A DNA stretch of 64,000 nucleotides from Desulfobacter postgatei 2ac9 (lineage in GTDB: Bacteria > Desulfobacterota > Desulfobacteria > Desulfobacterales > Desulfobacteraceae). The position numbers and the translations under genes are program-made. Every line of letters begins with the position of its first letter. The stretch's first letter is position 1. This document shows positions 1 to 7,414 of this stretch, piece by piece. The notes beneath the pieces were generated by a model. The model had not been told where the DNA came from, searched no databases, and saw nothing but the letters and a program-made list of their open reading frames with translations. The stretch lies in contig NZ_CM001488.1 in NCBI RefSeq assembly GCF_000233695.2, forward strand, positions 140,549 to 204,548. Reading direction: 5' to 3'.

Positions 1-2
1 CG

Positions 3-1358
3 CCTGAGTTCAAATCCCTTGGCAGCATTCATATGCTTGGATATGGATTTTCCGTTTATGACTGTGGGTTGAACGAGGCACTGACTCGTGCGGCAGAGGC
101 CAGGGCCAAGCGGAATCCCAAAATCATTAAAAAACTTAATGCATTGGGATTTGACATTACCCTGGACGAGGTGGAAAGTCGTTTTGGCGCCAGCCAGACA
201 GGCCGCCCCCACATTGCCGAACTGCTTGTGGAAAAAGGCTATGTCTCTGATTTTCGCCAGGCCTTTGATCTTTACCTGGGTAAAAACAAACCCGCCTATG
301 TTGATAAATTTAAAATATCCTGCAAAGAAGCGATCCGGCTGATTCTTGATGCCGGTGGTCTGCCGGTTCTGGCCCATCCGGGAATCATTGATTTTCAACG
401 TCCCCATGATCTGGATACCTTTGTGAATCTGCTGGTCGCGGAGGGACTTGAAGGCATTGAAGTCTATTATTCAGGACATGACTCAGCCCTGCGACAACAT
501 CTGTCTGAAATTGTACACAGTAAAGGACTGGTGGCTACGGGAGGGTCTGATTTCCATGGCAGTTTCAATAAAGGGGTGGATCTGGGCCGGGGCAGAGGCA
601 ATTTGAATATAGCCATGTCCGTGTTCAAAACATTGAACGAACGAGTACTGGAAGTCCAGTCCGTTCCCCGTCTGGATCTGCTGGAACAAAACCTTGATTA
701 CCGATTTAAGTCCCGGGCCTTTTTATCCAACGCCCTGTGTCATCGCTCCTATCTTAATGAAAATCAGAATACCTGCGATACGGATAATGAGCGCCTTGAG
801 TTCCTCGGCGATGCCGTGCTAGGGGTATGTGTGGGGCATCTGCTTATGGAAAGCGATCCTTTAAAAAAGGAAGGTGACCTTTCCCGGCTGCGCTCAAATC
901 TTGTCAGTGAAACAGGACTGGCGAACATTGCCCGCAGGATTGATTTGGGCCGCTTTATTAAGCTGGGTAAGGGAGAATCTCTTTCAGGGGGCAGTGACAA
1001 AAATTCGATTCTGTCAGATGCCTTTGAGGCTGTGGTTGCAGCGGTGTACTTGGATGCCGGATTTGAAAGAGCACAAACCATGGTGAACCGTCTTTTTCAA
1101 GAACCCGTGCAGCAGGTTCTGGCCTCATCTGATTTCATTGATTATAAAAGCGGTCTCCAGGAATTTACCCAGGAGCATTTTGGCAAAACCCCGGATTATG
1201 CCCTTGCAAAAGAGAAGGGTCCTGACCATGACAAAACGTTTGAGATCTGCCTGAATCTGGATTCGATTTCCACCATGGGTACTGGTAAAACCAAGAAAGC
1301 TGCTGAACAGGATGCCGCCAAAAAAGCGCTGGCTATTTTGAACCGCAATTTTGATTAA
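3..1358 (+). CDS. rnc: PHP-domain phosphoesterase fused to ribonuclease III (5' partial)
   Basis: The frame is open from the window's first bases, so the N-terminus lies outside; the first ATG is at 33. Counting from that ATG, residues 1-200 look like the C-terminal half of a PHP phosphoesterase of the YciV/RNase AM type (HMLGYG, LAHPG, GSDFHG metal-ligand motifs). Residues about 215-441 are a complete RNase III: signature NERLEFLGDAVLG near 251-263, the second acidic cluster SDAFEAVVAAVYLDAGF, and a C-terminal double-stranded RNA-binding domain. RNase III cleaves double-stranded RNA in rRNA and mRNA maturation; YciV-type PHP proteins act on RNA 5' ends or 3',5'-bisphosphonucleotides. No stop or frameshift separates the halves, so one polypeptide is predicted. 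A radical SAM gene starts 7 bases downstream and is probably co-transcribed. Confidence 0.88.
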   Translation, partial: PEFKSLGSIHMLGYGFSVYDCGLNEALTRAAEARAKRNPKIIKKLNALGFDITLDEVESRFGASQTGRPHIAELLVEKGYVSDFRQAFDLYLGKNKPAYVDKFKISCKEAIRLILDAGGLPVLAHPGIIDFQRPHDLDTFVNLLVAEGLEGIEVYYSGHDSALRQHLSEIVHSKGLVATGGSDFHGSFNKGVDLGRGRGNLNIAMSVFKTLNERVLEVQSVPRLDLLEQNLDYRFKSRAFLSNALCHRSYLNENQNTCDTDNERLEFLGDAVLGVCVGHLLMESDPLKKEGDLSRLRSNLVSETGLANIARRIDLGRFIKLGKGESLSGGSDKNSILSDAFEAVVAAVYLDAGFERAQTMVNRLFQEPVQQVLASSDFIDYKSGLQEFTQEHFGKTPDYALAKEKGPDHDKTFEICLNLDSISTMGTGKTKKAAEQDAAKKALAILNRNFD

Positions 1359-1364
1359 GCCTTT

Positions 1365-2429
1365 ATGTCCCCGCCCCTGGTAATCCCTTTTTTTATTCCC
1401 CACCAAGGATGCCCCCATTTATGCGTATTTTGTAACCAACGCCTGATCGCAAAACAGACGTCCGAAACGCAGAAGTTTGACAATGAGACCGAACGTCTGT
1501 CAGATGCTATCCATACCTATCTTCAGTTTAAAAAAAATCGTTCCCGAGTGGAATTGGCTTTTTTCGGCGGCAATTTTCTTGGGCTGGAAAAAGCCAGAAT
1601 CCTTACACTGCTTAAGGCGGTACAGCCATGGATCCGGCAGGGCCAAATCCATGCCATTCGCTGCTCCACACGTCCGGATACTATCACTCGCCAGGTTATA
1701 GATCTTGCCCGGCCACTTGGCCTTGAAACCGTAGAACTGGGTGTCCAGTCCATGGATGATCAAGTACTTGCCCTGGCCGAAAGGGGGCACACAAGTGAGG
1801 ATACCCGCAAAGCCCTGGCCCTGCTTAAGGAAAATGGCCTTAAAACCGGGGTGCAGGTGATGGTTGGACTGCCCGGCGATAACGATTGCGGTGCTGTACG
1901 TACAGCAAAGGAACTATCGGAACTTAAACCGGATCTTGCTAGGATATACCCTCTGTTGGTACTGAATGGTTCCAGGCTTGCCCAATGGTACCGGTCCGGA
2001 CGTTATGTGCCGTTAAGTCTTGACCAGGCTGTTACTCAGACAAAAAAAATGGTCAAAATTTTCAGGTGTTCCGGGGTATCGGTAGCACGCATAGGGCTTC
2101 AGGCCACACCGATGATGGATGACGCCGGCCAGATGATTGCCGGTCCATGGCATCCGGCTTTTGGTCATCTGGTTTTATCCGCCCTTATGTTTGACCAGGC
2201 CTGCGAACAAATCGGCACGCTCCTAACAGGCCGGCAAGGGATTGGAGAATCAGGTGAAAAAAAGAGTGTTGTTCTCCAGGTACACCCCAGGTCTTTGTCC
2301 CGGCTCCAGGGTGACCGGAAAACGAATATAGACCGGCTTACCCAAGCATACCCAGGGATCTGTTTTTACATTGAACGGGTTGATTCCCTGGATATAGATA
2401 AGGTTCATGCCCGCATCTTAAACGTATAA
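1365..2429 (+). CDS. Elp3-like radical SAM protein
   Basis: A 354-residue protein with a radical SAM cysteine motif near its N-terminus (GCPHLCVFCNQ, CX3CX2C), which would bind a [4Fe-4S] cluster and S-adenosylmethionine. The following barrel region carries family-like segments (ELGVQSMDDQVL, GVQVMVGLPGD) typical of the Elp3/HemN-like radical SAM branch. There is no C-terminal acetyltransferase domain, so it is not a full Elp3 tRNA-modifying enzyme; substrate unknown. It starts 7 bases after the PHP-RNase III stop, suggesting one transcript and perhaps a role in RNA metabolism, though that is only inferred from position. Confidence 0.8.
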   Translation: MSPPLVIPFFIPHQGCPHLCVFCNQRLIAKQTSETQKFDNETERLSDAIHTYLQFKKNRSRVELAFFGGNFLGLEKARILTLLKAVQPWIRQGQIHAIRCSTRPDTITRQVIDLARPLGLETVELGVQSMDDQVLALAERGHTSEDTRKALALLKENGLKTGVQVMVGLPGDNDCGAVRTAKELSELKPDLARIYPLLVLNGSRLAQWYRSGRYVPLSLDQAVTQTKKMVKIFRCSGVSVARIGLQATPMMDDAGQMIAGPWHPAFGHLVLSALMFDQACEQIGTLLTGRQGIGESGEKKSVVLQVHPRSLSRLQGDRKTNIDRLTQAYPGICFYIERVDSLDIDKVHARILNV

Positions 2430-2517
2430 TTCAACAGTTATATTATCTTTCTAAGTTGAAAGAAAAAATCATGCGTACAGATGATATTTACACAACCTTT
2501 GTTCCACATGAAACATT

Positions 2518-2961
2518 TTGGAGAGATGCTTGACTCCTGATAAAAGCCATAAAACAAACGAGACAATCCGATGTTTTATCGCAATCGTTCTTGACGGGCA
2601 GATGAAGCGTCAAATAGGTCAAATCCAGACTGCAATTCGTTCCTCCGGCATTGATGCAAGATGGCCTTCAGCTCAAAATTTTCATCTAACCCTAAAATTT
2701 CTCGGAAATATTTCACAGCAAGCCCTACCCTGCATTAAAGCAATACTATCCGAAGCGATTGCCGATAAGTCCCGGTTTAATATAACATTTAACCGACTGA
2801 TCAACCCAGGTCCATCTGATAAAAAGCCGGCTTCATTCGTCAGGGGCTGTCCACTCGTCTTTATTCTGTGGCAATCTGAAATAGAAACATCTTTTATCTT
2901 CCCCGCTTTAAAAATTGCAACTCAGGATACCTTCCCTGAGGCCACACCTCTTCAACCGTGA
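2518..2961 (+). pseudogene. thpR: RNA 2',3'-cyclic phosphodiesterase (ThpR/LigT), 3'-truncated
   Basis: Residues about 18-100 match the N-terminal half of ThpR/LigT: RCFIAIVLDG and the first catalytic HxT motif in HLTLKFLGNI. Family members are about 175-190 residues and need a second HxT motif in the C-terminal half, which is missing here. After about residue 100 (near base 2830) the sequence loses family character and runs antisense into the 3' end of the FapA-like gene. The only near start is a TTG at 2518. Most likely a gene truncated by the rearrangement that brought in the neighbouring locus, and probably inactive. Confidence 0.6.
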
Positions 2962-4479
2962 AACCGTTTTGATCATCAGTAAGTAACACTGTTTGGTAAA
3001 CACCACCCAGAGTGGTACCCGCATATGCTTTTCCCGTAATCTCAATAATCGGAACGCCATTTCTTTCCTTTGATTTTTCCAAATAGGCAAAGAGTGTCGT
3101 TTCATGTGAAAAAATCTCTTTTTTTGCCTGGGTAGTAAATATGGAAATCTCTTTTTCCAGTTCCACCACACATGTATCATGCTCTTTTTTGGTGGCATTC
3201 ATTGTTTTCAATGTGACCAGAGAACTGTTTACTCTTTTATCGTAGGTTGAAATGAGCTTTTGGATGTTAGCCAGAGTTTTCTTGTTGAGGGTTTCCATTT
3301 TTCTATTTAATTCAGATAACAACACATCTTTCTTTTTTTGGGTCTTGTCATGAAAGCTTTTAAGCTTGATCATTTTCTTGAAAATTTTGTCGGCCTGCGC
3401 CTGCTGGTATAATTGTTCACCTTTAAGCTCTTCCAACTTATCAAGAATTGAATTCATTATATCCAGAATGGTTTGCACAAGCCCCACAACATGTTGTTCG
3501 CCGCCTGCAACGATCGTACTTGGTGCTGCCCGCTCACTTCCGACGCCTGAAATTATAACCCCGCCCTTGGCATAAATTTTTGAAGAAATAACCCTGCATG
3601 TTGGACTTTCAAATTTCCCACCGCATCTGATCTGTGAGTCAATGATCTCATTTTGAACATATAGATTGCCAAAGGTCTCTATTCTGCTGTTATGCAGATA
3701 ACGGGCATGAACATCTCCCTGGGCACGGATAATCGAATTCGTAATACCGACCCCGGCACGGATATCACCTATGGCATCAATATTTGCATCCCAAATTTCT
3801 TCGGCGCTTACCTTGCCTGCTGTTATTGGATATGCACCGATGATCGCCCCTGATACCGATAAATCGGCATACGGTTCGATGGGTCCGTGACGATAGTCAG
3901 CATCCTCCAGGAGATGAAGCACAGGATGAATAAATACTTTTCTATCGGCTGAAAGCCCAGCCATACCTGATTTTCCGGCAAGAATTTTTAACTTGTCCCT
4001 TGACCATCTGGTATTTTCTCCACAACGAACAGCAAAACCATTCGCTGCTAACGCGTTCATCTGTTCACCATACAAGTTCTTCACTTGAACTTCCATGGCA
4101 GTAACTTTCTGTTCTATGAGAACTTCACCTTTCTTCTTCTCAATTGGTTTGCCGTTATCTTCACTTATGTATAAAGAAAGCAGGCCTTGCCGTTTCAAAA
4201 GATCAAAACAATCCACCCGGGCTACTGGAAATTTTTTAACACCGGAATCAAGAAAACACTGGATAAAAGAATCAGGATAGATACCGTTGACAATACCATC
4301 TGTCATGACTGCATCTTTAACCTGGTTTAATGTGATCACAATTTCATCAGGTTTGCGTCTTTCTATCCAGGCACCCATATGATCTGAACTTACGGAAATG
4401 CTTATTTCAAACTGATTTTCAACTTCCGTGCCCCTGCCCTTTTCTGCATTTTCAGGTGGTCTGCTTTGTTTATTTGATA
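2894..4479 (-). CDS. DUF342/FapA-like polymer-forming protein, 3' exon
   Basis: This is the downstream exon of a gene split by the group II intron at 4480-6345. It encodes a FapA (DUF342) region rich in short beta repeats (SGAIIGAYPITAGKV, AQGDVHARYLHNSRIETFGNLYVQNEI), then a long charged coiled-coil stretch and a small C-terminal beta domain. FapA-family proteins are linked to flagellar assembly or polar localisation in other bacteria; the role here is unknown. The reading frame continues without a stop into the intron on the 5' side, producing an artificial 574-residue ORF, but those first residues are intron sequence. Joined to the 5' exon at 6346-6817 it gives about 685 residues. Confidence 0.8.
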
Positions 4480-6345
4480 GTCGAGTAGCCCGAGGGAACC
4501 ACCCCCTCAGGCCCTCACAGAACCGGACGTGAACGTCTCCGCTCATCCGGCTCCTATTGACCAGCCTATGCATAGAGTAGTCTCCAATGGGCAAACAAAT
4601 TTGGCTGTCTTCGTGCAATTCGAGCCAGCCACTGACTTGCCCTTCGTCGATGTCCCCTAAAACGTTTGTATTTCCTTGTTGCCCAAATCACCAACCGGCG
4701 ATCCAGGCACCTTAAGGCCGGGTAGAGTGCAGATTTATAAAACCTGCCATAGTAGTTAATCCAACCTTGAATGACAGGATTGAACATGTGGGCTAAATCT
4801 TCCAGGCTCTTGTCACTGCGCCTGGGCCAATTCCACTTTCGTGAGGTTTGCCGAATTGCTTTTGCTGCTTTATTGCTGACAGCAGGAGAAAAATTAATGA
4901 AGAATTTTCCCCATCGGTTCTTTGATTTCCGAGCACGAAATGTATAACCCAGAAAATCAAAACTTGTCAGGGCATAATCCTTTTGCCGGTCTGTATCCTT
5001 GCAGTAGACTATTTTCGTCTTCTCCGGATGTAATTCCAGTCCCACATTCTCCATTCGCTCATTCAGCTTTCTAAGCAAATATTCAGCCTGGGCAAGGCTT
5101 TTACAATGGCACACTGCATCATCCGCATAACGCTCAAACGGTGTGGCCGGGCACTGCCTTTCCATCCAGTTGTCAAATGCATAATGCAAAAAGAGATTGG
5201 CCAGCAAGGGACTGATAACACCTCCTTGCGGGGTTCCCTTCTTTGGATGGAATAGTGTGTGGTCTGTCATCATCACAGGGGCTTTCAGCCACCGTTCTAT
5301 ATACAGAAGCACCCATCTGTCATCCGTGTGATACCGAACTGCTTTCATCAAAAGATCATGGTCAATATTATCGAAAAATCCTTTAATATCAAGATCCAAT
5401 ACCCAGTCATATTTCCAGCAATTCTCCCGGGCTTTCCCAACTGCATCCAAAGCAGATTTCTCCGGTCGATAGCCATACGAATCCGGATGAAAATGTTTTT
5501 CCAATTCCGGCTCCAATTGCTGTTTGACTATCTGCTGAGCGATTCTGTCCGACACTGTCGGTATTCCCAACGGCCTCATTCGACCGTCTCCCTTGGGTAT
5601 TTCCACCCTCATTACCGGAGGAGGGAAATAACTGCCGGAGGACATCCGATTCCAGAGCTTGTAAAGATTGTCCTTTAAGTTAGACTCAAACTCTTCGATT
5701 GACTGTCCGTCTACACCGGCAGCCCCTTTGTTGGCTTTAACCCGTTCATATGCCTCCATAACCTCAAGTTTAGGAATACAAAACGGCTTTGCTTGGTTCA
5801 ATCCAATCCTCCTGTTTCCAGTTGTTTTCTTTACTTCAAGCTGGTCAATGCTTCCCCTTCGCTCCAATTCCATTACAGAATCTTCATCACTACTACGGGT
5901 CGCTCCGCCCCTGTGCCCTGCATCGGTACTCTCATACTTACGGGTCCTCCGCTTGTATTTCTCCCTTAGCATCAGGGCGACAGGTTCCCACGTTCCACAC
6001 AAAAGCCTGTCCCAAGTTCACGCCACCTTTATGCCGGAGGCCGCCCGGCCAGTAAACAGGTAACCGCCGAACTTATCCCGGGTTAACGACTACCCCCCGG
6101 TTTTGACCTCATCCCTACGCTTTCGACACTTCAATAGTGATTCACTTGCGTTCGTCTCCTTGGAACCTACCTGACAAGATCTTGTCCTGCCTTTTCCGTA
6201 ACGCTCACCACCCCGGCTCTTAACCGGCGCAGCTTACGGTGGTTTGAAGCCTCCACCTGCATGGCGGCTTCGAGGGGCCTTCCCTCATCTTTTGTGCAGC
6301 ATGGCTGCACTGTTTATTGCAACAGTGTCTGCCTTCGTGGCACAC
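4480..6345 (-). mobile_element. Group II intron (1866 nt) with encoded maturase
   Basis: On the minus strand the element opens with GTGTGCCACGAAGG, fitting the GUGYG consensus for a group II intron 5' end. Near the other end (plus positions about 4519-4552) lies a typical domain V hairpin, starting AGCCGGATGAGCGGAGA and closing with TCCGGTTCT, followed by a domain VI-like stem and an end at CTACTCGAC. The intron interior carries a reverse transcriptase gene. Removing bases 4480-6345 joins GATGACT to TATCAAAT in the same frame, so splicing would restore the FapA-like host gene. The exact 3' end could be three bases further into the exon, which would also keep frame. Confidence 0.9.
4566..6002 (-). 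CDS. ltrA: Group II intron reverse transcriptase/maturase
   Basis: A 478-residue intron-encoded protein. The reverse transcriptase domain shows GVDGQSIEEF, the first catalytic aspartate region VLDLDIKGFFDNIDH (about 201-215), GTPQGGVISPLLANL (about 256-270) and the active-site box FERYADDAVCHC with YADD at 292-295. A maturase domain X follows (MFNPVIQGWINYYGRFYKS, after 400). No HNH endonuclease domain is present after domain X, so this is an endonuclease-minus type that would depend on replication forks or pre-nicked DNA for retrohoming. The start is uncertain; internal methionines at 11 or 44 are alternatives. The domains look intact. Confidence 0.93.
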   Translation of the reverse strand: MCGTWEPVALMLREKYKRRTRKYESTDAGHRGGATRSSDEDSVMELERRGSIDQLEVKKTTGNRRIGLNQAKPFCIPKLEVMEAYERVKANKGAAGVDGQSIEEFESNLKDNLYKLWNRMSSGSYFPPPVMRVEIPKGDGRMRPLGIPTVSDRIAQQIVKQQLEPELEKHFHPDSYGYRPEKSALDAVGKARENCWKYDWVLDLDIKGFFDNIDHDLLMKAVRYHTDDRWVLLYIERWLKAPVMMTDHTLFHPKKGTPQGGVISPLLANLFLHYAFDNWMERQCPATPFERYADDAVCHCKSLAQAEYLLRKLNERMENVGLELHPEKTKIVYCKDTDRQKDYALTSFDFLGYTFRARKSKNRWGKFFINFSPAVSNKAAKAIRQTSRKWNWPRRSDKSLEDLAHMFNPVIQGWINYYGRFYKSALYPALRCLDRRLVIWATRKYKRFRGHRRRASQWLARIARRQPNLFAHWRLLYA

Positions 6346-6817
6346 AGTCATCACCATATCTATTAAATAAATTCTGCTCCTTGAGGATCAGATCTTTTTG
6401 TTTGATTGTTAAAATCCTGGTTTCAACAAGAATGTCACCGATAAGTTTTTTATGTCGTGACTTTTTAAATACCTTTCTTTGTAATTCCAATGCCTGATTG
6501 ATATCTTCCGTGGTGGCAAGGCCTTTTTCAATGGCAATTTTACCGAATTCTTCGCCGCTTTTGCGAACAATAAGGTACTCCTGAATCAGCTTAAGCAACC
6601 CAAGCTGATAGGGCGTTGCCATGCCTTCATCACGTAACAGATCCTCATAACCGGCCTGCCCGTTTTTAAAGGTGAAAAGTTGTATCAGGTACCCATGCTG
6701 ATCCTGGGAGATGGTTCCGTACTTTACTGCAAGATCTGCCAATGTCGGAATATTATTGGCCTGTTCCGCATTGATTTTGTTTACGTCACTTCTCAATTCC
6801 CACCCTGGCCGCAACAC
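6346..6817 (-). CDS. DUF342/FapA-like protein, 5' exon
   Basis: The upstream exon of the intron-split FapA-like gene. It reads from a GTG at 6817 (or a nearby TTG) and contains two helical repeats resembling the N-terminal domain of type II secretion ATPases (TLADLAVKYGTISQDQ; IGDILVETRILTIKQKDLIL), which often precede DUF342. It ends at GATGACT, directly against the intron. The first 32 bases overlap the 3' end of the corrinoid adenosyltransferase gene, suggesting translational coupling. Full function depends on intron splicing; without it, translation would run about 11 codons into the intron and stop. Confidence 0.75.
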
Positions 6818-7298
6818 CTTGTTGATAATAATGTTTAATTTCTCTCATTTCCGTTACAAGATCTGCTTTATCGATAACGGCAGCAGGAGCGCCGCGTCCG
6901 GTCAAAATAAGTTCAGTATGCTCAGGTTTTATATCAATCATATGTAATAGGTCTTCCTCTGAAAGTAAACCGCATAAACAGGCGACATTGGCCTCCTCAG
7001 CGATAACAAGATCATGTTGTCCGGCTTCAATGATGCTGCATAACCGTTTATACCCTTGCCGGCATTTGGCTCTCTCTGCATCAGACGGTTTGCCTTTAAC
7101 AAATTGCCCGGCACCATATTGTTCAACAAAGATATTATCGAACTTTTTAAGTGCGTTTATTTCAGAATAGAGGCCGTTTTTCATAAACTGAATAATGAAA
7201 ACCCCAAGCCCGGCACCGGCCGCCCTGACTGCGATACCGATAGCGGCGGTTGTTTTCCCTTTACCATTGCCCGTGTAAACCTGAACGTAACCTTTCAC
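6786..7298 (-). CDS. cobO: Cob(I)yrinic acid a,c-diamide adenosyltransferase
   Basis: A 170-residue CobA/CobO/BtuR-type enzyme that transfers the 5'-deoxyadenosyl group from ATP to cobalt of corrinoids, making adenosylcobalamin precursors. The P-loop GNGKGKTTAA is at residues 11-20; the family motifs FIIQFMKNG, EEANVACLCGLL and LILTGRGAP follow. Length is normal. It is transcribed toward the FapA-like gene and overlaps its start. An intrinsic terminator between it and the ATP-citrate lyase genes indicates a separate transcript from acl. Confidence 0.93.
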   Translation of the reverse strand: MKGYVQVYTGNGKGKTTAAIGIAVRAAGAGLGVFIIQFMKNGLYSEINALKKFDNIFVEQYGAGQFVKGKPSDAERAKCRQGYKRLCSIIEAGQHDLVIAEEANVACLCGLLSEEDLLHMIDIKPEHTELILTGRGAPAAVIDKADLVTEMREIKHYYQQGVAARVGIEK

Positions 7299-7320
7299 GA
7301 AACCGCTCCTTTGAAAACAA

Positions 7321-7359
7321 AAAAACTGAGCAAGTTCGTTAAAACTTAGCTCAGTTTTT
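7321..7359 (-). terminator. Intrinsic terminator of the ATP-citrate lyase operon
   Basis: A hairpin with outer arms AAAAACTGAGC (7321-7331) and GCTCAGTTTTT (7349-7359), inner arms AAGTT/AACTT and one bulged base. A-rich sequence on the left and a T-run on the right let it work on either strand; on the minus strand it lies between the stop of the large lyase subunit and cobO. A second hairpin, GAAAGTTA/TAACTTTC (7374-7395), sits just before it. Confidence 0.75.
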
Positions 7360-7414
7360 TTGTAGATCTTAAAGAAAGTTAAAAAACTAACTTTCCCTTA
7401 AAAACAATTGGATG

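Noticed and set aside
2894-4618. A 574-residue FapA-like protein starting at 4618
   Set aside because: Its first 45 or so residues are the 3' end of the group II intron (domains V and VI), not protein-coding exon.
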